Assembly (NCBI RefSeq): GCF_026914265.1
Contig: NC_069136.1
Location: 24,776,201-24,840,200 of the forward strand
Source of the DNA: Mya arenaria
Taxonomy: Eukaryota; Mollusca; Bivalvia; Myida; Myidae
Length of the DNA stretch: 64,000 nucleotides
Direction of reading: 5' to 3'
The notes under the pieces were generated by a model. It was given only the letters and a program-made list of their open reading frames with translations. It ran no database searches and had not been told where the DNA came from. The translations under genes were made by a program, and so were the position numbers. Shown one piece after another: positions 1 through 10,548 of this stretch. How positions within the stretch are numbered: the first letter of the stretch is position 1; each line of letters begins with the position of its first letter.

Positions 1-961
1 ATTGAGACCACTAACATTTTGGGGATGCAGTATCCAACATAAGCCACACACACATCTAAAAACTGTTTTAATTATGAACTCTGTTAAATACATAAGCAAT
101 ATTGAGGCCATGCTTAAATGTAAAGAAATATGCAAGGGGTGGGGACTGGGGGAGTACACCACATCGAACTTACCTCATTTAGGCGAACCGGCCTCATGGC
201 GCATCACATATTCTCATTTTCGTGATATTTCCGTGCGTTTGTGCGACATGTAATATGTTTTACCAATGACGTTAAGTTTTATGTCTAAGATCATAACACT
301 TTGAAAGTGTTTGTATAACGACTTTAAGTTAACGTACACGATCACCCCAAAGTGATTTTCTCACAACCTCGATTATATATTGTAAGTTTTGACAACTTTT
401 GTCTGCCATTATGGGCTGCAGTTTGTTATTATCTGGTATGTTTCTTGATTGATCGGTTTGGAGGTAATAATACAAGAACAAGCTCAGGGCTGGTATTCAA
501 TAAATCATGGTCATGCATCATTGAATTCATTCACTCTATTGGTCAGTTATTAATAACAAGAAATCCGATAAGCTACATCGTTTTTAGATTCAATTAAGGC
601 CAAAACTGAGTACCAGCCTAATTGCCATACAGTGATGAACTACGGCAACAAAAAACTACGTTCTTTTCGCGAAAAAGACTACAGACACTTCAAGAAACTC
701 TAGTTAGCCGGTTTGACCTTTATGATAAAAGAGCTTTAAAACAATATATGTGTACGGTGCTATACAAAACTACAGTTACAGAATAATTAATAACAACTTA
801 TGACTATGAATACTATGACTAAAATGTGTTTTATATGATTTCTGTAGTTTAAGTATTAAAACATGTCTGATTTAAACATTATACGATTATTAGGAACAAT
901 ACGTGTGATACAAGCTACAAGTGCAAGGACATTTCCTCTATAAATACATATATTGGAACAA
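1..961. other. no gene recognised
   Basis: AT-rich sequence with only short chance open frames. No domain, splice pair or repeat that I can name. Confidence 0.5.
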
Positions 962-1015
962 CAGGAAGGGCGGATCCAGGAAATGACGTATGAGGGGTCG
1001 TAACGTCGTATCCGG
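962..1015 (+). mobile_element. remnant of hAT-like MITE end
   Basis: Contains AGGGCGGATCCAGGAA followed by a diverged GACGT..GAGGGG stretch. This is the same terminal sequence as the better-preserved copies at 24966-25245, 40827-41144 and 46731-46987. Only one end is visible. The hAT assignment rests on the CAGGGGCGGATCC-type end and is an inference. Confidence 0.4.
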
Positions 1016-1108
1016 CCCATCCATATACTAAGTAACATTTATATAAAGATACGTATTTTTCTTCTAATATAGTAAATCTTAACGAGAGGTATAAATATCA
1101 GCTGAATT

Positions 1109-1344
1109 TTAAATATTTTCTAGACCGGAAGAGCTCTTTGGTACTTGAATATTTGGTTCCCTGTTCTGTATTGTCCACATGTTGAGGACGACATCTTGAA
1201 CAAGAAGTTCGGAGCTGTTCGCGCTCAACAGCTTGAGCACCATAACACCGTCCTCGCCGACAACGTTGCAAAATCGATCAACGTCGAACGGAGAATAGAT
1301 GTTCAGGACTGACATCGGAAACTTCCAGAGCATGGACCAGGTAG
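1109..1344 (-). CDS. innexin, C-terminal exon
   Basis: Last exon of the innexin whose main exon is at 1870-2875 on the same strand. It follows a good acceptor (TTTTGCAG ending at 1345) and encodes DVDRFCNVVGEDGVMVLKLL and then a segment reaching LVQDVVLNMW. That matches the cytoplasmic C-terminal part of innexins, where a V-[DE]-x-[FY]-[LC] stretch precedes DGV[FM]xLRLL. The frame closes at 1109. Oddity: the upstream exon ends in phase 2 (AAG CG|gtgagt), while this exon from the visible acceptor needs a one-base partner. So a small exon in 1345-1869, another acceptor, or a one-base indel must be assumed. I found no convincing extra exon in that 525-base intron. Near copies of this exon lie at 4518-4790, 11926-12140 and 40370-40660. 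Confidence 0.75.
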
Positions 1345-1869
1345 CTGCAAAAGACAGAATTATGCTTCATACTTGTTTACAAAATATGTTCAAGTAAGTC
1401 GAAGTTCAACACTTTTTTAACATTTAAAATAAACGTAAAATTTAAAGTGGCACTCTTATTCAAAATCAATACATACACATATATAATAAACATTCATTTT
1501 GAGTGATAAACCAACTAGTTACTAAAAGATGCATTTATGGAAAATAACAATTACTGATAAAAAGATTGTAAACGTGTATTTAATAGCTGAAAATGTAAAA
1601 ATATTAAATGATTGGTGAACGCTAAAAGATTTACTGTGATCTACTATCGTCTCATAAACAGAAATGCCATGTTTTATGCTAATTTCTTTTAAAAATTAAA
1701 CACGGTATCCTTCATGAGAACCATTGCTGTCGACATTTATTCAGCCCTTTTTGCTATATCAAAACATTTGTATTAATTGTGGTAATTTTATTTGGGAGTA
1801 AAAAAGTGCATCTTTAATTGATACTTTTATTGATATACAAACAAAACTTTTGCTTATAAATTTACTCAC

Positions 1870-2875
1870 CGCTTCCTGAAGATTGGTATTATGGTTCTTA
1901 ATACCCACACGCCAAGGCTGACGTATGTCACCACGGCAACGAAAACAAGCCACACCCAAAGTAGTTGGTACGCGTGCTCGTTGAAGTTGTTGAGTGGCAG
2001 GTGACATTGAAAAGAATATCTATGAACATTCTTGATCATTACTATTGAGACATCGCACATGGCGTCTCGAGGAAACGCCCTGGACACTTTCCAAAGTGTG
2101 GCGTTGTTCTCAATCAAGTTGCTGGAGATGACGTCACCATATGACGTCACATTGTTCATTTGAGTGTCACTGCCCACAAGAAAGTCATCGAGAATTGTCA
2201 GCTGTATGATGATGTTAACGCAGAAAAGGATCTTGACAAATAGCCAAAGTAGTGTTAATTGACGGCAAGGGATTCCCGCACATTGCTTGCACCAACGAGT
2301 CATGTACCGCGCAATCTGTCTGGCCAAAAGAAACCTCTCCGCTGTATTCAAATATTCATAACCAACCCCAAGTCCTGCGATTTTGTCAAAACTTATTCCG
2401 GAAAATGTCTGACAGACATACATCACGATAATCGGTAATTTGAAAAGGAGCGCCTGAAAAACTAGGATTACAGGAATCCATTGGTAGTAGGTCGTCTCTG
2501 TTTCTTCTGCATAACTGTCGGATAGCGGGAACAAAGGCGGCGTTCTGACAAGTAGTGGTACAAAATTCAAGCTTCTATCATCTTGAACACCAAACGGTAA
2601 ATTCTTAATACCATGGTATCCCCAACACATTGCTTCGACCGCACGAACGTGATTAGAAGTAAACTCTGCAGGACAGAAACACTCGATTGTTCTACTGAAC
2701 GCCTGTCGCCAACTTGTAACGGCAGCAAGGACCAACAGCAGCCCGACTGTCCACACGTGGCTGAGCCGGTCCGCCATGTCCTCAAGCGCCGCCGATCGTC
2801 GGAACAACCAGTTGTACAGACCGCGACTTACAGTCGGCATATTGTCTTGAATCCAGCTGAACGTACCAGAAATCT
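1870..2875 (-). CDS. innexin (gap-junction/hemichannel protein), main exon
   Basis: An exon of 334 whole codons between an acceptor (TTTTTTCCTCAG) and a consensus donor (CG|gtgagt). Innexins form invertebrate gap junctions and non-junctional channels in the plasma membrane. Visible in order (residues within the exon): a short N-terminal cytoplasmic part, TM1 about 41-55, extracellular loop 1 with paired cysteines in ECFCPAEF (65, 67) and a third at 83, the family signature YYQWIPVIL at 129-137 opening TM2, a cytoplasmic loop, TM3 (LTLLWLFVKILFCVNIII), loop 2 with cysteines in AMCDVS and FQCHLP, and TM4 (LLWVWLVFVAVVTYVSLGVW). This is the usual four-helix order and length. The first in-exon Met (residue 12) could be the start, or an upstream exon not seen may supply it. 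The exon is uninterrupted and looks functional. The next exon is at 1109-1344. Confidence 0.9.
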
Positions 2876-2930
2876 CTGAGGAAAAAATAAAGCCAGATGG
2901 TTTAAGCTGCATTCTCACATATATCCCATT

Positions 2931-3258
2931 TAAAAAAAAAACAATTTTATTTTTTGTGTTGGATATAGCATTTTTTGCATAAATATCTGCAAACCAATAA
3001 TATAAGTTTGCTGATAAAAATCAGATCGTAGATTTTCCGTTCGGAAATTAATGTTTTATGGCTTAAACCGTTACTAACGGTTTAAGAAAAATGCACAAAA
3101 CATTTTTAACTGAAATATAAAAACCTGCGATCTATTTTTTTGTCAGCAGACTCATATAACTGGTTTCCATGGATTCTCGCAAAAATTGGCTCGTTCCAAG
3201 ACAAAAAATAAAAAAAGTTGTCAAAACGTTCAATCTGTGAGAGTGCAGCTTTAACATG
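2931..3258. mobile_element. TTAA-flanked palindromic MITE
   Basis: One arm reads from GCATAAATATCTGCAAACC and the other returns as its inverted copy, ending GTGAGAGTGCAGCTTTAA. The internal mirror CCGTTACTAACGG marks the centre. Same family as 54815-55080, 55243-55582 and 56282-56612. TTAA at the ends suggests a piggyBac-type non-autonomous element (inference). The left end is eroded. Confidence 0.65.
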
Positions 3259-4190
3259 TGTAGCAACCTCGCTCCAATTCAAGCCATACACTCAGCCTAT
3301 GATCCGTATATGATACAGGCATAAAACAACCGCCTTCAATTATATTAGTGTTATCGTTGGTAAATATATTCATTAGTTGTGAAATTGTTTTAGTTTTCTT
3401 AACGAGATCAAAGGCCTTAAAGCTGTCTGTGGCATCAAAACCAAAAGCAGACTGCGTCAAACTCGGTCCGCAAATACGCAGACCCTCAGAATATCGAACC
3501 GATACCTGCCGGTAACCGTAATGAAGCTCTTCATAAATAAAAGCTATTGCATTTTTGACAACTTAGTAGCTAGACAGAAATGATGACCTCAACGGAAATG
3601 AATTAATATTTGCAAGAAGCCATTGTGTTACACATGATAATCTTCACTCCAATGTCATTTTTTTTCTCGTACCGAGGGAATAGCTTGGAAAATAAAAATG
3701 ATGGCAACGTGTATACATTACTGTGCTAGAAAGTAGCAGAAATATGAGCTGCTTAAATCTGGTGGTTTGACTGCATATGTGTCATAAAAATATTCGTCTG
3801 CAAATAATATTCTGGCGTTATTAAAGCTTGCTACACAAATTAATTTCGTTTCTGTACATTTCTAGTAAATTGTTGATTACACAGCCCAAATAAAAATCTT
3901 GAATATTTAACAGTACTTAAAATTGTTATTTAAACATTGCATGAGCATTCGAAAACATACCATAAATTTTATCCCAAAACACAAAATATGTTCGTAAACA
4001 AGCAGGAAATCCTTCAGATTTAATTATTAAACGATTTCGGCGAGCAAAAGAGCAGCACCTGCTGAGTCAGATAAATGTCAGTTGGTATAGGAAAAACAGC
4101 CGAGTAAATAAACTTGAGGCGAGAGTTATTTTAGTTTTCGTGAATCGGATTCAACGACCTGATTTTTGCAATCTTGGAAAATCATCCACC
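3259..4190. other. no gene recognised
   Basis: AT-rich DNA upstream of the innexin exons. A first innexin exon or promoter could lie here, but nothing identifies one. Confidence 0.4.
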
Positions 4191-4283
4191 ATGTCAGCCC
4201 TTGCGCACGACAACGCTACGAACCAGTCTGATGTTCGAGCGTCCGTATCGGCTTTAAAAGTACGAAATGTAAACTTTCAATGA
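4191..4283 (+). CDS. possible short first exon
   Basis: An ATG in a strong Kozak-like context (CCACCATG) opens a 30-codon frame, MSALAHDNATNQSDVRASVS and onward. GTACGA after the 23rd codon could act as a donor. No downstream partner exon was found and no family is recognised, so this may be chance. Confidence 0.15.
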   Translation: MSALAHDNATNQSDVRASVSALKVRNVNFQ

Positions 4284-4517
4284 ACTATTTTCATTTATAG
4301 ACAGAGACATTCATTTGGCAAAAACACATATCAATGATGATTGTTTCTCGTTGATGTTAAAATCATTTCAACATTAAATACTATATACTCAAAAAGAAAG
4401 GTAAACTTGCACAAAATGCTTAATATTTTATTTATTACTGTACTGATACGAGTGGCATACTTTTTTAAAGTACAGGTAACAAACAATAAACGTAAATGTT
4501 CGCCTTATTTCTCAATA

Positions 4518-4790
4518 TCAGCACCCTGGTACTTGGTTCCGTACACTACATGGGTACCGTGGGAAATTTGACTGAAAAATGATGTATCGTGCATCTAGTA
4601 TCAGGCAGGGGAGATAGCAGGGCTGATGTGCTGGCGGAAACTGAACCGTATATACGGCTGTACGTTCTGAGGGGTTGCGGATCAACAATTCAAGGGTCAT
4701 GACACAATCTTCGCCGACAACGCTGCAAAACCGGTCAACAAACATTAACGTTGGACCCTTCCGAGAGTTGCAGAGCATGGACTAGGTAAG
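4518..4790 (-). pseudogene. orphan copy of innexin C-terminal exon
   Basis: It shares SMLC then FVDRFCSVVGEDCVM and a following leucine-rich stretch with the exon at 1109-1344 (VDRFCNVVGEDGVM). DNA around the acceptor is also conserved (TACCTRGTCCATGCTCTG in both). After about 40 codons the reading departs from innexin. No main exon lies upstream on this strand before about 10 kb, so it is an isolated duplicate of one exon and probably not expressed as an innexin. Confidence 0.6.
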
Positions 4791-5108
4791 ATTCGGGTTA
4801 AATTTATATGTGTGACTCTTGTTTTAATACTCATCCAATCACTTACTACAGATTCGCGTGCACCACAACGATGATCAGCGTTCGATTTAGCATTGTCAAA
4901 GTGTTACATGTGTGTTTTCTTCGACAGATTTAAAATCACATGCTTGATCTACTTGATCTACTTTTTTGTTTGACATTTTCACCGCATGGTTGTACTCCTA
5001 CGCCGCTTTTTCGAATACATAGTGGCTACAATCTTTCAAGTTTAAGTTCAAGTTCAAGTTGAAATTTTCTTCGAATATAAGGTGTTTGGTGTCGCTAAAT
5101 AGAGATAG

Positions 5109-5460
5109 GTAAACTCATTCGGAACACCTCGGCCATTTTCCATCGAAAACAACCTCGGATGTATGCCGGTACATTTGTAAAAGTAATAAATAATTCTATT
5201 AATTCATTGTAGTGTTTTGACATGTATTTTGTATATCACAATTTAAAATGATTGCCAGTGAAATGTATCATTGCATAAATATTTAATACTCCCAAAAGTA
5301 GTCATTAAGTTTAATTGCTAAATTGAAATCACTACACGATCTACTTTAATTTCAGCGTAGTTAAATGTAAATATTTCTGACATTATAAACCGTCCATATA
5401 CATTCGAGGTTGTTTTTGATGGAAAATGGCCAATGTGTTCCGAATGAGGTGAATTTAACC
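5109..5460. mobile_element. MITE with about 60-bp terminal inverted repeats
   Basis: CATTCGGAACACCTCGGCC near the left end returns inverted near 5410-5450 (GGCCAATGTGTTCCGAATG), with GGAAAATGGCC and the AACAACCTCG arms also mirrored. The interior is AT-rich and non-coding. The 99-codon open frame that starts inside the right arm is not a gene. Confidence 0.65.
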
Positions 5461-5870
5461 ATGTTTATAAAATTGCCAGATGAGTCAAGGGCAAAACATG
5501 TTACTGCTTTATTACATTGTTATGTCATTTCAATCCAGTATGGATATGTAAGGAATCAAGGCTTTGATTTAACAAAGAAAACAATATTCGTCAAAACGCG
5601 ATTTTTAGAGTACATATTTGACGTGAGCAGTGAGTTTAAAATTACTACCCGTCATGGCGTCAGTAAACAACGTCGCCGGCGTTTTTTGGTATTCAAACTC
5701 GTTTTCTAGGTGAATTTCTCAACAATTTTAGGTTTGCAACAAAGGAAATATCAATCATGTGTTTCCGGTTCTCTATATTCAGTTGTATGATTTCGTTGTA
5801 TACATTTGAATAAATAAATAGATTCACATACGCAATTTTTATAATGCAAAACTGTAAAGTCTAAATGATA

Positions 5871-6033
5871 TACAGGCGAACCCCTAGGGACCCGAAAAAT
5901 ACCTCGAGCCTCGGGGAATTTGAGCCAAGCGAGAATGCTTGCCTTCAATATTAAGAAATCGGTCCATTACATCCAGTTCGAACCAACGAGGAAATCGAGC
6001 CAAACGAATTCGAGCCAACGGGGTTCGACTGTA
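5871..6033. mobile_element. short mariner/pogo-like MITE
   Basis: Begins TACAGGCGAACCCC and ends GGGGTTCGACTGTA, giving TA target ends and a 12-13-base inverted repeat with one mismatch. The inside repeats GAGCCAA..CGAGG motifs. TA ends fit the Tc1/mariner superclass (family knowledge). Confidence 0.6.
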
Positions 6034-6272
6034 ATACATTCTTCTTGGAGATTGAAAAAGATTTGTGGGGACGGTTAACCTAAGTGTTAATACGCTTGGC
6101 CAAAACGCTCAGTATGATACTATGTAACCTTTCATAGCGTTGTGATTTTTACGACAGTCTTGCAGTGAATGATAAAGGTCAAAATTGATTTGTTCACCGC
6201 TTCCATGCCACCGACAAATATAACTAGGCATTTAAGTGTAGCTGAGTCGTATACGATAGAAAATAGGATCGA

Positions 6273-6572
6273 CTATGGTATGGAAATATATAAGTTGTGG
6301 CCAGTTATATCGGATAATTGCAGAGCACGGACAATTTCAACAAAATACATTTTAATCAAATAACTTCCGAAACAACCGATTTTGTCTCTTAGCTTTAAAA
6401 CATAATTATTAACTTTACCGTCGACATATATTTTGCAACATGCCGTGTAAAAACTCGCCAAGTCGACATAAATTAAGCTTCCACACATTATGGATAATAT
6501 TGTTAACGCCAGGAGAACGAAACAGAGAAAAATTAGCTCATCACCTTTTAAACTTGTTTTCTGTGACGTCAT
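6273..6572 (-). CDS. unidentified small protein or exon, duplicated at 39.7 kb
   Basis: A 99-codon frame with a hydrophobic N-terminal part (LIFLCFVLLALTILSIMCGS) that could be a signal peptide or anchor, then a segment ending in CFGSYLIKMYFVEIVRALQL. The diverged copy at 39715-39930 keeps the second part at protein level (GSYLIRMSFADIIRALQI, DIAGNNV against DITGHNL) although many bases differ. That suggests an older coding origin. No family recognised. It may be an exon of a lost gene rather than a living one, because the partner copy is frame-broken. Confidence 0.3.
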   Translation of the reverse strand: MTSQKTSLKGDELIFLCFVLLALTILSIMCGSLIYVDLASFYTACCKIYVDGKVNNYVLKLRDKIGCFGSYLIKMYFVEIVRALQLSDITGHNLYISIP

Positions 6573-6639
6573 ATTACCTTTATACGAATAACGTTATAAC
6601 GTCATTTTTTATACACGAGTACATTGTGGCTGAGTAGAT

Positions 6640-7610
6640 GATAGACATTAGTCTAGGTTCAGGAATATGTCTAGTGTAACATAACATTTACATTCACACT
6701 TCATTCCTTAACGATGGTTGTTGTTTATCAATTGCACTTTATTTCTGTATAAAGTGCAATGTCATTTCCCATCGATATCGCGTGCGTTTGTTCGAGACTT
6801 CTGTCCTGTCATTGGGCGCAATAATACCAATGGGCGGGGCATATTTACTACGGAACTATTTTTTTTCAATGAAATCGTATTAAAATTATTGGCAACATGC
6901 AAAACTGTAACCCACAGTAAAGCAGTTAAAACAAAATAAGCAACGATAATTTGATTGATTTTAATGTGCATGATTTCATGATGGATGGAACAGTTGAAGA
7001 AACGTTTGTGTTTAAAAAGGCTGTTAAATGTCACGAAAATTTTCGAGATTTTCTGACTTTGTAAAAGTGCCGTAATTCATAGTTATTTATGCTAGATAGT
7101 TGGTATGAGTGACCCCTTTGATGAATCTGAAGAATATATATATATATTTTTTAGGTTATTTTAGGTAAAATGTCACTAAATTTTGTAGAGGTCAAAATTA
7201 AGCACATTCCCTCCAAGTCACTGTGTTTGAAAGTGTTGTTTTTTCGAAAAATGACTGGATTACTGGGATTATTTACACACAATACCTATTGGGTGATCAA
7301 TTAATTACCTATACAGTCCTACTTTAACAATTATTTGTTTTGATAACTAATTTAAGCCTGACAATTTTGTAAACATGTTCTTGATAAAATGTACAGCATC
7401 TTCAGCATCAGAGGAAAGAATATTTGAATTTTTTTTGTTCATTGCATACGACGTAATGGAATCATGTCCATATAAGTCGTATGTTCTGAATAAAATCGAC
7501 AGAAATAACTAAAGTTCGGAGGAGTTAGTCGTTTTAGACATAATTTAGTGCTTTTATTATGATCATTCTTTTTGTATTATATTTTTGTTGCAAAATATTA
7601 AATAATAATG
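6640..7610. other. no gene recognised
   Basis: AT-rich DNA with short chance frames on both strands and no recognisable domain. Confidence 0.45.
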
Positions 7611-7617
7611 TTTTAAG

Positions 7618-8455
7618 TACAATATAAAAAATAAACATTTAAACTTAAAATTGACCTATCATATTTAGTATAGAAATGATTGTCTATTGATATAGAATTG
7701 ACTCAGATAACTTACAATATCATAACTTGATATTATAAACATTATATATTATATTTGTATTTTTGTCATCATTGTTGCATAACTGTTGCATAACTTCAGT
7801 AATTTTTTAAGCAAACACTAAATTCTTACTTTTGACTGCTGTCACTACATTTTAGCACCTTTTTTGTTCTATGGTTTTGCTAATCATAAGAATTAGGCTT
7901 AAACACCTATGCAAGCCAGACAAGTTGTGATAAGCATATATTAGATCGAAGAAACATTATTATTTAAATATTATCTAAAGGAAACTCTTAATTCTAAGCT
8001 GGGTAAAACTCTTTAAGATGACAATGTCAGTTGTTGGCATCTCAGCCTTAAATTTAGTATTTAAACCCATGACTTCCCAGTCCCGGTTAGCTCAGTCGGT
8101 AGAGCGTTGGACTGTTAATCGGACAACCCGGGTTCGATTCCCGGGCGGACCAGGTCACTTCTGTTGTGATTGGTTATGAAATCCTTTCTACGACCATTCG
8201 CACTGTACCACTGCCCCTGGCATGTACAGAAGTTGTCAGTTCCTTGCAGAAGTGAAGGCACCTAGTACTGGTTAATCGCCCAGGATAGGTGTGCGGTGGT
8301 TGAACTGTCACTCTGGGACCCTTCAATGTGCTCACGCCGGGACCCGGAGTATAAACTACTAACACCACTAACACCACCGTCCAGGTTGTCATTTAACCTT
8401 GGACAATAAATATCGGAAGTCTGATTTGGGTACTTGTCATCTTATTCACAGGTAT
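7618..8455 (+). repeat. dispersed repeat, copy 1 (interrupted by SINE)
   Basis: Matches 13948-14446 from TTAAACTTAAAATTGAC to TTATTCACAGGTATGTGGT at high identity once the SINE at 8081-8382 is taken out. About 500 bases, AT-rich, no coding. The last 65 bases recur alone at 8793-8858. Its class is unclear. Confidence 0.7.
8081..8382 (+). mobile_element. tRNA-derived SINE, copy 1
   Basis: The 5' head is tRNA-like: A box GGTTAGCTCAGTCGGTAG, an anticodon loop CTGTTAA reading as Asn-GTT, and B box GGTTCGATTCCCGG. A unique body of about 220 bases follows, ending in a repeated ACTAACACCACT tail. Other copies lie at 53455-53746 and 57616-57912. Comparison with 14340-14380 shows the empty site (CCCAGTCCAGGTTG), so the insertion is certain and leaves a short GTCC duplication. 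It could belong to the MetaSINE group known in bivalves, which I cannot confirm. Confidence 0.85.
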
Positions 8456-8792
8456 GTGGTTTTACTCTGTTATTAGATTGTTATTATATTTTTGACTTAA
8501 AAGCTTGGAATTCAATTAAAAGTTCTTTAAATAGGCTAAAATAAGTTATGTATATTGTTGTTACAATTATGTTGCAAATACACACTGTTGACTTTATAAT
8601 TCACTTGTACTTTATATTAGTCATACAAGTTGTTTCTCTATTTTAATACATTCATATTTATTGGTACCTTTCACATTGCTAAGCGTTGTTATTATCAATA
8701 TTCCCCAAATATTGTTAATATTCTTAATAATCACATATTCATGTATTTACATCATTATGCTGATTTACTTTAATATTTTGTTTATTATAATT

Positions 8793-8858
8793 GGTCATTT
8801 AACCTTGGACAATAAATATCGAAAGTCTGATTTGGGTACTTGTCATCTTATTCACAGG
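8793..8858 (+). repeat. partial third copy of dispersed repeat end
   Basis: TCATTTAACCTTGGACAATA through CTTATTCACAGG repeats the last 65 bases of the 7618-8455 element, 400 bases downstream, with one or two mismatches. Confidence 0.7.
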
Positions 8859-9525
8859 GACGACCCCCTCTAGCAATCTTCGCTGTGCCGTCTTCGGGCA
8901 GTAGTAGTACGACGACGAATAAGCGTCATAATACTTTTATAGTCAAAACAACTGCAGGAAGAACTATTTAGTTAACACATCAGCTTGCCAGGAAAAGACA
9001 ACTCAGCAGAAAATATGTAAGTTACATGTGGTTTATTTCATATTTTGGTATTTGTATGCAGCTACATTATATATGCTAAAATATGTTTTTGTGCAAAACT
9101 TTGCATCGTTGACCAACTTTCGGTCAGAAACCAGGTCGCTCAGCCTTCATTGTTGCCCTGTTAGCGCATATGTAAAACAAAAAACCGGGCATTAACGGCA
9201 CGTTAATTTACTGAATAATGCACGTTTTCTACCGATAACGCCCGGGTTTTTGCGTTTTAATACACCACGATAACGGACCGAAAACACACATTTTATGCAA
9301 TAATACGTATTTATAATATTCTTGACCTTGAAAAGATAGAAAATAAACAGATAAATAAGGAACCATTTTATCTGTGCATTCATTGTCGTATAAAATTAGG
9401 TTGCGATAGCTGTTCTAATTTACCCACCGTTGAGAACAACGAGAGAAAGAAAAAAAGAGAAAATGCTCTTGAATAATCAATTTATTTAAGCAGAAATGTA
9501 GATTTAAATGAATGTAAATATAAGT

Positions 9526-9639
9526 ATTAAAATTCGACATGTTGCATTTTATTGGGGTATGGTATGCAATGGCGCACCCATTTTGAACAGCCCCATTGCA
9601 TACCATACCCCAATAAAATGCAACATGTCGAATTTTAAT
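9526..9639. repeat. perfect 47-bp inverted repeat (snap-back hairpin)
   Basis: Bases 9526-9572 are the exact reverse complement of 9593-9639, with a 20-base loop between. The arm begins ATTAAAATTCGACATG and ends GTATGCAATGG. No mismatch in 47 pairs. Confidence 0.95.
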
Positions 9640-9880
9640 CCTTAAATAGTGAGCATTTTATTTCAAAGGTCCGAATACACTTGCAGAGCTAAAACAACAC
9701 CTTATGAACATATATACAAATATGTTGGTGTTTAGTAGCTTATCTGAACATATAATATGTTGAAGAATATTCTATTGCAAAAATCAGGAAAGCAACAGAA
9801 AAATGATTGGATCGATCATCTTTACACAATATTGTATTGTCACCGTGATTTTACTTTTTGGCGAAATACAGAAACAATGA

Positions 9881-10470
9881 AACTCAACTCAACTCAACTT
9901 ATCTTTATTTCCACCGAAATCGATGATATGCATTATATGTACAAACAACTTAAATAACTGCTAATTTCAATACAATACAATGTTTAAATACTTATGTATG
10001 CATGGTTAAACATGAACATTTGATTTAGATATGATATAATGTTTAATAGTTTACACATATTATATACCATGATATATATGAAAAGCCAGTCCGTATTCTT
10101 TACAACAACATTGCAGCGCATTATGTACTAATGCAATGATGGATGTATGTGTATGCACACCTTAAAAATACATGGTGTACACTGGGATAATTCGGCACTG
10201 ACAGTTCGGCGCCAAGGAGGGCCAGATAAGACGAGTCTTTGTCCATTGATAGAAGTACACTGGCTAGATCCACGTCGATCGCTGCGACGTCAGAAATAAA
10301 ACGCCATCTCGAACGTTCGTGCTTATAGCACGAATACACTTTATGCGTCTCTATATTGTCTGTTTCCTCGTTGCAATGTTCACAGCGACGAATGCTATCT
10401 GTAGGCACTTTGCACAATAGTCTTGCAATACAGGTTTGAATGTGCCGGTAATTACTGGAGTCGAACACTT
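9881..10470 (-). mobile_element. 5'-truncated non-LTR retrotransposon (LINE) 3' end
   Basis: The minus strand carries a 115-codon frame with CEHCNEETDNIETHKVYSC, the Cys/His knuckle (CxxC..H....C) that follows the reverse transcriptase in jockey/CR1-type LINEs, and then RSRWRF. The 3' tail is a (TTGAG)n repeat, seen on the plus strand as AACTCAACTCAACTCAACTT at 9881-9900. Copy B (about 40350-40370) lacks the insert, so the boundaries are visible. The rest of the element is absent, as expected for 5' truncation. Confidence 0.75.
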
Positions 10471-10548
10471 GATATACAATTTCGTTGATTTGAAAATATA
10501 CTTAATGGCAAATCTAAATTTCAGGCCATCTTTGCAGGCATACGATTA

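Noticed and set aside
5410-5709. 99-codon frame as a gene
   Set aside because: Its first part lies in the inverted arm of the MITE at 5109-5460 and no domain is visible.
8084-8158. tRNA-Asn gene (also 53455-53530 and 57840-57912)
   Set aside because: Each is the head of a SINE with the same 220-base body and tail; the anticodon stem has mismatches and one loop has drifted.
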